DNA from: CALBPI01 sp038529355
Lineage (GTDB): Bacteria; Pseudomonadota; Gammaproteobacteria; Steroidobacterales; Woeseiaceae
Reading direction: 5' to 3'
DNA: 47,702 nt
NCBI GenBank assembly: GCA_038529355.1
Contig: JBCBDU010000027.1
Coordinates: forward strand, 1 to 47,702
The first letter of the stretch is position 1. Every line of letters starts with the position of its first letter. Positions 25,089 through 33,337 of this stretch are shown here, piece after piece. The notes beneath the pieces were generated by a model. That model saw nothing but the letters and a program-made list of their open reading frames with translations. It did no database searches and was not told the DNA's origin. The position numbers and the translations under genes were made by a program.

Positions 25089-26078
25089 ATGCCGAGCGCT
25101 ATTCCGCGTCCACGACCGATCACCATTGCGCATCGGGGTGCGTGCGGTTACTTGCCGGAGCATTCGCTCGCAGCCAAAGCGATGGCGCATGCGATGGGCG
25201 CCGAGTTCCTCGAGCAGGATCTGGTCGCGACTCGCGATGACCAGCTGGTCGTACTGCACGACATCCACATCGACCGTGTCACCAATGTGACTGAGCACTT
25301 TGCGACGCGACACCGGGATGACGGCAGGTTCTACGCGCGCGATTTTACGTTGGACGAGATCAAGCAACTGCGCTTGACGGAGCGCACGGACGCCAGCGGT
25401 CGCGTCGTATTCGGTGCTCGGTATCCGGGTGGTGTAAGCGGGTTGTCCGTTGCCAGTTTCGCAGAAGAGCTTGCGATGGTTCGTGGCCTGAATCGAAGCA
25501 CGTCGCGCATCGCCGGGGTTTATCCCGAGATCAAGAAGCCACAGTGGCATCACGATGAAGGCGTTGATGTCAGTCAGCTTGCGCTGAGTACACTGCGAGC
25601 GTTCGGCTATGAAGACAAGCCGGAGCAGGTATGGCTGCAGTGTTTTGACCTTGCCGAGAACACGCGACTGGCTGAATCGCTGCAATGCCCCTATCGCCAG
25701 GTGCAGCTGATCGCCGATGACGCCTGGGGGGAGTCTGCAACCTGCTACGCCGAGCTGCTGGCACCTGGTGGACTGCTACAGCTGCAGGGCGTCGTAGCCG
25801 CAATTGGACCGTGGCTTGAACAACTGTACAGCCTGAATCCGGATGGCCGTGTGATCCCTACCTCGCTCGTTGCGGATGCAGCGACAGCTGGCCTATGCGT
25901 GCACCCGTACACTGTGCGCGCGGATGCACTACCGCCTGGCTTCAACAGCATGAGCGGACTACTCGACTGGCTGCTAGAGCAGGGAGTTGACGGTGTTTTT
26001 TGTGATTTTACTGATCAGTGCGTGAGCCACTTTGACGCGCGCGCTCTGGCGCCGGCGGCTACTGCGTTCAAGCGCTGA
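25089..26078 (+). CDS. Glycerophosphodiester phosphodiesterase
   Basis: 329 aa GDPD-family TIM barrel that hydrolyses glycerophosphodiesters to glycerol-3-phosphate and an alcohol. Seen: A-H-R-G-A-C-G-Y-L-P-E-H-S with the catalytic His-Arg (~13-26), E-Q-D-L-V-A-T-R-D-D with the metal-binding Glu and Asp, V-V-L-H-D, G-V-Y-P-E-I-K-K and G-V-F-C-D-F near the end. The length and the missing signal peptide distinguish it from the periplasmic GlpQ of E. coli; export is not supported. It begins 35 bases after the TIR-like gene with no clear Shine-Dalgarno sequence. Its stop abuts the stop of the convergent GGDEF gene. Confidence 0.9.
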   Translation: MPSAIPRPRPITIAHRGACGYLPEHSLAAKAMAHAMGAEFLEQDLVATRDDQLVVLHDIHIDRVTNVTEHFATRHRDDGRFYARDFTLDEIKQLRLTERTDASGRVVFGARYPGGVSGLSVASFAEELAMVRGLNRSTSRIAGVYPEIKKPQWHHDEGVDVSQLALSTLRAFGYEDKPEQVWLQCFDLAENTRLAESLQCPYRQVQLIADDAWGESATCYAELLAPGGLLQLQGVVAAIGPWLEQLYSLNPDGRVIPTSLVADAATAGLCVHPYTVRADALPPGFNSMSGLLDWLLEQGVDGVFCDFTDQCVSHFDARALAPAATAFKR

Positions 26079-27995
26079 CTACTTGACTATGCGATAGCCG
26101 TGCGTTGCGCCGTCCGAGCGCGTCGCGGCCTTGTTCCCATACATGGCAGCATCTGCGTAGCGCATCAGCGTCGTCAACGTTACGCCATGTTCCGGGAAGC
26201 GGGCCATACCGACGCTTGCGGTCGTCGTTAGCGTCTCACCATTGAACTTGTACGGCTCAGCCAAAGCAGTGTGTAGCGCTTTTTGCAGCGCCTTGGCGTC
26301 GCGTTTGTCGAGGTTCGTGGCGAGCACCACAAATTCGTCGCCGCCGATGCGTCCAAGGATATGGCCATCGCCAGTAACGTCGTGTAAGCGTTTACCTAAC
26401 TGACGCAGCACATAGTCGCCATAGTCGTGGCCGTAATCGTCGTTGACCCGCTTGAAGTCATTCAAGTCGACGAACAGCAGCGCACCGGTGACGTCGTCGT
26501 CCTGGCTTGCCAGACATTGACTGGCCAGACGCTCAAAACCGCGGCGATTGAGCACCCCGGTCAATGCATCCTGGAAGGCTTCGGTTTCGAGGCGGATTTT
26601 TTGCTCGCGCTGGCGGGTAATGTCGAAGCAAACAACCCCGATATCGCTACCAACCGGGTCGGCCATTAATCGATACCATCGCAAACCGCTATCGGTATTA
26701 AGGGAGAACTCAAGTTGCTCCGATACACCTTCGGCGACAGCCTTGCCGAGCGTTTCGCCAATGGCATGTTGCGCAGCGCCCGTGTCGACGAAAACCGATT
26801 CAGGCACAAACTGACCCAAACTACTGCCAATCATCGCCTCGGCAGTGGTGTTGAAGAATTCTGCTGCGATCGGGTTGGCAACAAGCACGTTATAGTCAAT
26901 ACGACCGTCTTCGAGCGTGACCTGGCGCAAGCGCAGAATCGCGTTTGACGAGTGATGCACGAGACTGCTGAGCAACTCTTCGCTGCGCATCAGCGCAGTC
27001 CGGGCGGCCCACTCATTGGTGACATCCCGACAGACGATCACGGCATTCGAAAGTTGCAGTCCGCGCTCCAGACGGCTCACCTGCACAGACAACCGGCGCT
27101 CGCCCAGGCTGATGTCGTTGCACGAGCGCTTACCGATGACAATTGGTACGACGTCCGGTAATACAGATTCAAGATGGCGACCGTCGATAGCCTCGGGCTC
27201 TGTGTCAAGCATTTTGGCACCGGCCGGGTTGCACGAGAGCAATTTCAGATCCTGATCGACGACGAACACAGCGTCCTGCATCCGTTCAAACAAGTGGCGA
27301 TATTGGAGCGTGTTGTCGATCAGGGCACCGCGGCGCAGAATCAGCCAGCCAACGACGGGCGCCGTAATCGCGGCCAGCACCGGCGCCGGCGACAGCGCCA
27401 TGTCGAAAGCGTTGAAGTAGTGCGCAACAGTTGCGGCAACTGGCACAAAGAAGGTGACAGTCAGCGCACCGGTCAAAGCCCGCTGGTTGCCGGTCACGGC
27501 AAACGCGCGACGACACATCAGCACCATGTCGATCATCGACAGCAACACCGCGTGGGGCAGGTGTACCTGGTTGAACCACTGACTGTGTTCGAGCCGAATC
27601 ACCTCGCCATTGGCAAAGGTGGGGGCCCACATCAGGTCGTGCCACGGATGGGTGACCGCCAGACAGATCGTGATGATTGGAATCGCAAACGCAAGCAGTT
27701 TCGCCCAGCGCGGGCAGCGGGTGGCACTGAAGAAGCAGACCGCAACGAAAATAAACGGTGGCAACAGGGCTGTGCTGATGTCGGTCACCATGCGACCGAC
27801 GACAAGGCCGTCGGGCGACTGTGCAACCCACTCGATCATGCCGCCTATGATCCAGCCGGCCATTGCCAGCATCACCCAGTGCGCAGCGCCACGTTTGTTA
27901 CTGGAGCGGGTAACGATTATGGCCGCCGCCAGAAAGACGTAGACCGTTGCGCCGACCGGCATGATCCAATGAATAGCTTGCGGGTTCATTCCCAT
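26079..27995 (-). CDS. Membrane-anchored PAS-GGDEF diguanylate cyclase
   Basis: About 638 aa. The N-terminal ~220 residues hold about seven hydrophobic segments like the 7TM region found on some histidine kinases. Two PAS-like sensor regions follow: the first begins R-H-L-F-E-R-M-Q-D-A-V-F-V-V-D, the second covers H-H-S-S-N-A-I-L onward. A C-terminal GGDEF domain has an intact R-I-G-G-D-E-F signature, so it should make c-di-GMP. The R-x-x-D inhibitory site five residues before GGDEF is absent (T-G-D-G-H-I stands there), suggesting little product inhibition. No EAL domain is present. The start is uncertain: ATG at 27995 or 27989 puts the first helix near the N-terminus, and a GTG at 28043 is also open. 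It is divergent from the HAD-PlsC gene. Confidence 0.88.
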   Translation of the reverse strand: MGMNPQAIHWIMPVGATVYVFLAAAIIVTRSSNKRGAAHWVMLAMAGWIIGGMIEWVAQSPDGLVVGRMVTDISTALLPPFIFVAVCFFSATRCPRWAKLLAFAIPIITICLAVTHPWHDLMWAPTFANGEVIRLEHSQWFNQVHLPHAVLLSMIDMVLMCRRAFAVTGNQRALTGALTVTFFVPVAATVAHYFNAFDMALSPAPVLAAITAPVVGWLILRRGALIDNTLQYRHLFERMQDAVFVVDQDLKLLSCNPAGAKMLDTEPEAIDGRHLESVLPDVVPIVIGKRSCNDISLGERRLSVQVSRLERGLQLSNAVIVCRDVTNEWAARTALMRSEELLSSLVHHSSNAILRLRQVTLEDGRIDYNVLVANPIAAEFFNTTAEAMIGSSLGQFVPESVFVDTGAAQHAIGETLGKAVAEGVSEQLEFSLNTDSGLRWYRLMADPVGSDIGVVCFDITRQREQKIRLETEAFQDALTGVLNRRGFERLASQCLASQDDDVTGALLFVDLNDFKRVNDDYGHDYGDYVLRQLGKRLHDVTGDGHILGRIGGDEFVVLATNLDKRDAKALQKALHTALAEPYKFNGETLTTTASVGMARFPEHGVTLTTLMRYADAAMYGNKAATRSDGATHGYRIVK

Positions 27996-28165
27996 CAAAA
28001 TTCTGTTTACAAACGAGACATAAAGTGTACGGATAGCGCACACTCAGGACTGCGACACGTTTCGCGGTTCCGATGCGCCGTCGGGAAGCTGCGTGTTACG
28101 CTCAGAAACCAGCACGTCACGCGTATGTGGTCGGGCGAAATGAACATATAAGAGAAACTATCGCT

Positions 28166-29599
28166 ATGACCCGCGACGTTACGTTTTTGGACCATATTGA
28201 TGCAGCCCCGGCCGGTCCGGACGTTGGCGCATTCTTCGATTTCGACGGCACGATCATCCATGGCTATTCCGCCGTAGCATTCTTGCGCGAACAAGTTCGG
28301 CAAGGTCTGATCTCACCGAAACAGTTCGCGAAACTGGCGCTGCTGCTTACGCGCTTCGGCATGGGCGACATGGGATTTTCGGCCATGATGGCGGCAGCTA
28401 CCCAATTCCTGCGTGGTACCAACGAGCAAGACTACGCAGAGTTTTCACAGAAGGTCTACAAATCGCACATCGCGCCGTCGATTTATCCCGAGGCGCGGGA
28501 GATGATTGAAGCGCACCTTGAAAAAGGCCATACGGTGGCGATCATTTCTTCCGCAACGCCGTACCAGATTCTGCCCGCTGCCCATGATCTCGGCGTGGAC
28601 ATCGTTAAATGCACGCAGATTGAGCTGGAAGATGGCGTGTTCACCGGTCAAGTTATTTCTCCGACCTGCTTTGGGACCGGCAAAGTCGATGCAGCCCACG
28701 ACATCGCCGCGACGACACCGGCCAAGCTTGCGTCCAGCTTCTTCTATTCCGACAGCACGGATGACATTGAGTTACTTGAAGCCATTGGGCATGCGCGCCC
28801 GTTGAATCCGTCTAGCAAACTGCAGCGGGTCGCCGAACAGCGCGATTGGCCATGCACGACGTTCAAGAGCCGTGGCAATGCAAGCGTCTCGCAATGGGCG
28901 CGCTCCATCGCCGCCACCGGCAGCCTGGCAACATCGTTTGCCGCCGCTCTGCCGATCTATGCATTAACAGGCTCGAGGCGCAAAGCGCAGAATTTTTCGA
29001 TATCGCTGTTTGCCGATACGGCGAGTGCGCTGATTGGCCTGGATTTGGAAGTACGCGGTGAGGCGAATCTTTGGTCGCACCGACCCGCTGTATTCATATT
29101 CAATCATCAAAGCAAGGCAGACGTGTTGGTCATCTTGCAGTTGCTGCGGCGTGATCTTGCCGGTGTTGGCAAGAGGGAGATTCGTCGTATACCCATTATT
29201 GGCCAGGTGATGGAGCTTGGCGGTACTGTGCTGATCGATCGCAAGAACGCACAGAGCGCAATTGCCGCGATGCAGCCGCTGGTTGAAGTCATCACAGAGC
29301 AGGGGAAGTCAGTGGCGATGGCCCCGGAGGGCACGCGGTCGGTAACTACACGTTTGCTACCGTTCAAAAAAGGTGCGTTCCACCTGGCCATGCAGGCCGG
29401 TGTGCCTATCGTGCCGATCGTCATTCACAATTCGATCGATGTAGCGCCGAAAGGACAGTTTGTCTTTCGACCAGCAACGGTTGAGGTTGAAGTGCTGAAG
29501 CCGATTCCGACCAGTCGCTGGACACGCGCAACGTTAGATAAGCACATTGCTCGCGTGCGCCAGAAGTTTCTCTCCGCGTTGGGGCAAGACGAAGCGTGA
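28166..29599 (+). CDS. HAD-IB phosphatase / 1-acylglycerol-3-phosphate acyltransferase fusion
   Basis: 477 aa with two enzymes in one chain. The N-terminal half is a HAD-IB phosphatase with motif I F-F-D-F-D-G-T (Asp25 and Asp27), motif II in I-I-S-S-A-T-P and motif III/IV around Y-S-D-S-T-D-D-I-E-L-L. The C-terminal half is a PlsC-type acyltransferase with N-H-Q-S-K-A-D (~310, HxxxxD) and A-P-E-G-T-R-S (~386). Plausible reactions are acylation of lysophosphatidate and dephosphorylation of a lipid intermediate, but the phosphatase substrate is inferred. The ATG at 28166 has AAGAGAA upstream; the longer open frame from 28073 lacks homology. The next gene overlaps by 4 bases (GTGA). Confidence 0.88.
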   Translation: MTRDVTFLDHIDAAPAGPDVGAFFDFDGTIIHGYSAVAFLREQVRQGLISPKQFAKLALLLTRFGMGDMGFSAMMAAATQFLRGTNEQDYAEFSQKVYKSHIAPSIYPEAREMIEAHLEKGHTVAIISSATPYQILPAAHDLGVDIVKCTQIELEDGVFTGQVISPTCFGTGKVDAAHDIAATTPAKLASSFFYSDSTDDIELLEAIGHARPLNPSSKLQRVAEQRDWPCTTFKSRGNASVSQWARSIAATGSLATSFAAALPIYALTGSRRKAQNFSISLFADTASALIGLDLEVRGEANLWSHRPAVFIFNHQSKADVLVILQLLRRDLAGVGKREIRRIPIIGQVMELGGTVLIDRKNAQSAIAAMQPLVEVITEQGKSVAMAPEGTRSVTTRLLPFKKGAFHLAMQAGVPIVPIVIHNSIDVAPKGQFVFRPATVEVEVLKPIPTSRWTRATLDKHIARVRQKFLSALGQDEA

Positions 29600-31896
29600 T
29601 CGATCTGTCGGAACATGATGTGAGCGATGGCATCGTCGTCATCATCGATGCTGCGCATGACGTAGAACAGTCGCTGCTGGAACTGTGGGTTCGTGAGCAT
29701 CTGGCTGTCGAGCACTCGATCGTGCGGCAGACCGTATTGCGGATCGCACGCGAGCCAGAGGCAATCGATGCGCAGCCGCTGATCGATAGTCTGTCGCTGC
29801 CGGATCAGACGATTCTTTTACCGGTGCGCATGGTGTGGAATGATCTCGACGTGGCGCCCAATTCTCCGCCACGTTTTCTTGATTTGCTGCGTGGCGATAT
29901 TCGCCGACCCTCGAAGATGCGCGCACACAGGTTGCTGCGTAAGGACCCGGGCTACGCCACCTGTATTAACGCGCAGCCAGCCTCGCTAGGTGCATTGCGA
30001 GCCAGATTCACCAAAGAAGGCGGAGATGCACAAATACTGCAATCACTTGCCGGCTTCGTCGCCAATCAAGCGGGCATTGCTCTGGATATCGCCGAGCGCA
30101 AACTGCGAGGTGGACGTTACAAGGTGCCACGGCGTGTCGCGCAAGGCCTGAAGGCGTCGCGTCGATATCAGCAAGCATTGCGCAACGTCAGCGAGGAGAC
30201 CGGCGAATCGATCGCAGCGCTCGAAGCGCGCGCCGAGGACATCTTCAAGGAATTGATTGCCACACCGCGCGGGTTTTGGCAGGACGTTATTGCAGCGTTC
30301 AATCGGCGCATTATCTCAATGGGTTATCAACCGGACTTCGTTATTGATCGTGATAAGTTGTTGCAGATTCGTGAAGTGGTACGTGGCAAACCCAGCGTAT
30401 TGTTGTGGACACACAAAACGCACATCGATGGTTTCGCGGTTTTTTCGATGTTGTTCGAGAATGATTTTCCAGTGCCGCACCTGTTGGGCGGCGTGAACAT
30501 GGCGTTTGGTGGTCTGGGTTACGCTGCGCGTCGTTCAGGCGGTATTTTCATCCGGCGCAGCTTTCAGGACGATCCGCTGTACAAGATGATTCTGCGCCAG
30601 TACATCGGCTATTTGTTGGAAAAGCGCTTTCCGCTGTCGTGGGCCTTCGAGGGCACCCGCAGCCGTGTTGGTAAACTGATGCCGCCGCGTTATGGATTAC
30701 TCAAATATGTACTGGAAGCTGCGCAGGCTAGCGACTCGAACGATTTGCATATCATTCCGGTGGCCCTCAACTACGACTTGATTCGCGACGTCAAGGACTA
30801 CGTCAAAGAGCAGGCAGGTGGCGTCAAACGCCCTGAGTCTTTGCGCTGGTTTCTGGGTTATCTCCGCGGCTTACGCAAGCCGCTCGGCAAGATCTACATC
30901 GACTTTGGCGAGCCGATCGTCTTGCGTGACATGCCAACCGAAGAGGATGAGCTAGGGTTAAAGAAGATCGCGTTCGAAGTCGGCGTCGAAGCCAATTGCG
31001 TCACACCGATCACACTGACCTCGCTCGTTACCACCATACTGCTCGGCCATGCGCCGGGTGCGTTGACACGACTTGAGCTGAGCAAGGAGATGGTGCGCTA
31101 CCTGCGCTGGGCGCGCGCGCGTGGTATTCCGCTGACCAGCGATTTTGATCGCGATGCGCTGGACGATTTGAACAAGCTCGCAGACGTTTTGGGTGATCAC
31201 GGACTGATCAGCCGCTACGACGAGGGGCCGGACATCATTTACGCCATTGTGCCGGAGCAGCATCGTGCCGCGAGCTACTACCGCAACACGACGATCCATC
31301 ATTTTGTGATCAAGGCGATCATTGAACTAAGTCTGTTGCACATCACCGATGCGCATGACGATCCGGTGCAGGCGCTGCACACCGAAACCAAACGGTTACG
31401 CGACATTTTTAAGTTTGAGTTTTTTTACGCGCCGAGCGATGCATTTCGCAACAGCGTTGTCGCTGAGCTTCAGCACATTGACGCCGACTGGCAGAGCACT
31501 CTTGCCGGCGGACCGGCCGGTGCGAATGCACTATTGAAACGCTCCGGACCATTAGTGGCGCGAGCCGTGATGCTGCCTTACGTGGAGGCTTATCGCGTGA
31601 CCGCGGCAGTCGTTGCGCGCATGCCGGGAGAGGCGAGCGCGCAACGTAAGCAATGCGTTGACCAATCATTGGCGTATGGCAAGCAAGCGTATCTGCAGCG
31701 GCGCATCAGCAGCGAGGCATCGATTGGCAAACTGTTATTCGAAAACGCCTTTGCGTTGCTGGAGAATCGGGGTTTGACGGAGCCGCAGGGTCTGTCATTG
31801 CGAGAGGCGCGCAAGCAATTCCTCGCAGATCTATCGGCGCTGACCGAGCGACTGGACCGCCTACGGCTGATCATGACGCCAGATTCACGCTGGTAG
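29596..31896 (+). CDS. PlsB-like glycerol-3-phosphate acyltransferase
   Basis: 766 aa. The acyltransferase core lies in the middle: the HxxxxD box H-K-T-H-I-D (~272) followed by G-G-V-N-M-A-F, G-G-I-F-I-R-R-S-F and F-E-G-T-R-S-R (~351). This is the PlsB/GPAT block order, with variation at the first box compared with E. coli PlsB. The ~200-residue N-terminal region and the long C-terminal helical region are shared with large bacterial GPAT-like proteins. The likely reaction is acylation of glycerol-3-phosphate, giving the substrate for the PlsC domain of the preceding fusion. The start is GTG at 29596, coupled to that gene. It is shorter than E. coli PlsB (about 800 aa) and may be a paralogue with a special lipid role. 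Confidence 0.85.
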   Translation: MIDLSEHDVSDGIVVIIDAAHDVEQSLLELWVREHLAVEHSIVRQTVLRIAREPEAIDAQPLIDSLSLPDQTILLPVRMVWNDLDVAPNSPPRFLDLLRGDIRRPSKMRAHRLLRKDPGYATCINAQPASLGALRARFTKEGGDAQILQSLAGFVANQAGIALDIAERKLRGGRYKVPRRVAQGLKASRRYQQALRNVSEETGESIAALEARAEDIFKELIATPRGFWQDVIAAFNRRIISMGYQPDFVIDRDKLLQIREVVRGKPSVLLWTHKTHIDGFAVFSMLFENDFPVPHLLGGVNMAFGGLGYAARRSGGIFIRRSFQDDPLYKMILRQYIGYLLEKRFPLSWAFEGTRSRVGKLMPPRYGLLKYVLEAAQASDSNDLHIIPVALNYDLIRDVKDYVKEQAGGVKRPESLRWFLGYLRGLRKPLGKIYIDFGEPIVLRDMPTEEDELGLKKIAFEVGVEANCVTPITLTSLVTTILLGHAPGALTRLELSKEMVRYLRWARARGIPLTSDFDRDALDDLNKLADVLGDHGLISRYDEGPDIIYAIVPEQHRAASYYRNTTIHHFVIKAIIELSLLHITDAHDDPVQALHTETKRLRDIFKFEFFYAPSDAFRNSVVAELQHIDADWQSTLAGGPAGANALLKRSGPLVARAVMLPYVEAYRVTAAVVARMPGEASAQRKQCVDQSLAYGKQAYLQRRISSEASIGKLLFENAFALLENRGLTEPQGLSLREARKQFLADLSALTERLDRLRLIMTPDSRW

Positions 31897-31906
31897 GGGT
31901 AGGCGG

Positions 31907-32317
31907 TTAGTCACCGGCTTCGGCGCGCGTGACGTTCTCATCCAGACCCTCGATGAGGACCTTGACGGCCTCGTCACTGCGGCCACTTTCCTTGAGCGTT
32001 TCGCTGAGCAGTAAAACCGCAGCACCACGAATCGCCGGATTGGTGCTGCTGTCGAGCACATCACGGAAAACGCTCGCGGCGCGCGCGGTTTCACCGCGCT
32101 CATCATAAACTTCCTTGATTTTTTGCATTTGTAAAATCGCAGATTTTTCGCTGTTCGCCGTGACATCGTGAATCGCGCCAATGATGCTGTAATACCCTTG
32201 CATCAAGTCGATAAACCGCTGCATGGTCATCAGCTCATCATCATTCGCCGCGTGCGCTGGCGGCACCGCGAATACGCCGATCAGGATCAGGGTCGCTAAA
32301 AATCTAACTGTGCGCAT
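31907..32317 (-). CDS. Small periplasmic protein of unknown function
   Basis: 136 aa. A clear signal peptide ends A-H-A before A-N-D. The mature part is helical, with a repeat-like pattern including A-A-S-V-F-R-D-V-L-D and S-D-E-A-V-K-V-L-I-E-G-L-D-E-N, reminiscent of a single TPR-like unit. The ATG at 32317 has AGGAGA seven bases upstream, the best ribosome-binding site in this operon. It overlaps the end of the putative anti-sigma gene by 14 bases and is the last gene of the ECF operon. It could be the envelope signal or effector controlled by that sigma factor, but this is inference from position only. Confidence 0.75.
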   Translation of the reverse strand: MRTVRFLATLILIGVFAVPPAHAANDDELMTMQRFIDLMQGYYSIIGAIHDVTANSEKSAILQMQKIKEVYDERGETARAASVFRDVLDSSTNPAIRGAAVLLLSETLKESGRSDEAVKVLIEGLDENVTRAEAGD

Positions 32318-32744
32318 CGAATGTCTCCTGGTGTCTATGCGTCGTGGTGTCCGGCCGGATGCCGTCATCGAGTTCGCTACTTGAGGTGGGTCGTGTGGGT
32401 GAGGGTATGGTTGCGGGTGCGCGCAGGCGCCCCGTCTCTACGCGGATCGTGCTTGGCACCGCCGGTAGCGATACCGCGACTGCTTGCCTAACTGGCAGCT
32501 GAACGCTCTGCGGTGCCTGTGGGTTCAGCTGCGGCTCAAGCACAACAACAAGCAGCGCCACCAAGCAAAGCCCTAGCGCCAGCCCCACCCGCGCACGCCA
32601 CACAGGAGCGAGCGGTTGGTACAAGCGCTGCTGAGCGCGTGCACGAATGCGCGCCGCTAACGCCGCATCCGGTTCAAGTGACTGATACGCGGCAACGTCC
32701 GCCGCAAGCTTGGCGTCAAAATCGCTCACACCGTACTCCGTCAT
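32304..32744 (-). CDS. Putative membrane anti-sigma factor
   Basis: 146 aa bitopic protein. It has a helical, charged cytoplasmic N-terminus, one transmembrane helix (~52-69, G-L-A-L-G-L-C-L-V-A-L-L-V-V) and a Pro/Thr-rich periplasmic tail. No zinc anti-sigma motif (HxxxCxxC) is present. The role is inferred from its place directly after the ECF sigma gene with a 4-base overlap, from its size and from its topology. A role as an unrelated small membrane protein cannot be excluded. Confidence 0.6.
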   Translation of the reverse strand: MTEYGVSDFDAKLAADVAAYQSLEPDAALAARIRARAQQRLYQPLAPVWRARVGLALGLCLVALLVVVLEPQLNPQAPQSVQLPVRQAVAVSLPAVPSTIRVETGRLRAPATIPSPTRPTSSSELDDGIRPDTTTHRHQETFDAHS

Positions 32745-33274
32745 GTTGATTCCCAGCGCCGCCGCAGTGATGCCTTGGCTTTGTTCAGCAACGCCTTAAC
32801 CGTCCCTTCGCGACAACCCATGGCGCGGGCCGTATCGCGCACGCTTAGGGCTTCGAAAATACGCAACACAACCACCTCCCGTTGTCGTTCGGGCAGATCT
32901 GCAACCAACGACCGCACGGTGGTCGCGATGCGCTGTGCATCCAACGTATCCGCCGCCGTAGGGTCCGTCGATTGCGGCTCATCTGCCAAAGTCTCGTGCT
33001 GACGCCTGCGATTGAATTCATGACAGACCAGGCGCTGTGTACGATACAGCCACGTAAACGGCTCAGCTGCGAACAGGAAGGTTCGCAATCCAGTGATCGC
33101 ACGCAGAAAGACTTCCTGAGTGGCATCGGCAGCCATCGAGGCATCGTACAGCCACACAAGCGCCAACCTGAACACTCGCGATTGGTGGCGCGCAACAAAC
33201 TGATCGAACGCACGGGCATCCCCGCGCTGGAACGCTTTGACCAACTCGGTATCACTACGCGACTCATCGACCAT
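32741..33274 (-). CDS. ECF-family RNA polymerase sigma factor
   Basis: 177 aa. It has sigma region 2 (A-R-A-F-D-Q-F-V-A-R-H through D-A-T-Q-E-V-F-L-R-A-I) and region 4 (L-P-E-R-Q-R-E-V-V-V-L-R onward, with the recognition helix G-T-V-K-A-L-L-N-K-A). It lacks regions 1.1 and 3, as expected for ECF factors. It is followed by a putative membrane anti-sigma factor and a secreted protein, so it probably answers an envelope signal. The ECF subgroup cannot be assigned by eye. It lies 63 bases after DUF1501 on the same strand and may share its transcript. Confidence 0.92.
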   Translation of the reverse strand: MVDESRSDTELVKAFQRGDARAFDQFVARHQSRVFRLALVWLYDASMAADATQEVFLRAITGLRTFLFAAEPFTWLYRTQRLVCHEFNRRRQHETLADEPQSTDPTAADTLDAQRIATTVRSLVADLPERQREVVVLRIFEALSVRDTARAMGCREGTVKALLNKAKASLRRRWEST

Positions 33275-33337
33275 GCCGACAGTCTACGGCAACCGCATGG
33301 CCATAGAACCGCAATGCTGCTCGTCGTATCGTAAGTC

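Noticed and set aside
23714..26078. Thoeris-type or other defence island around the TIR-like gene
   Set aside because: No ThsA, Sir2, restriction, toxin-antitoxin or phage genes are adjacent; neighbours are metabolic-type hydrolases.
27174..28151. Long plus-strand open frame (325 codons) opposite the diguanylate cyclase gene
   Set aside because: It is antisense to a gene with clear PAS and GGDEF motifs; its translation is His/Arg/Gln-rich with no recognisable domain, as expected from a shadow frame in this base composition.
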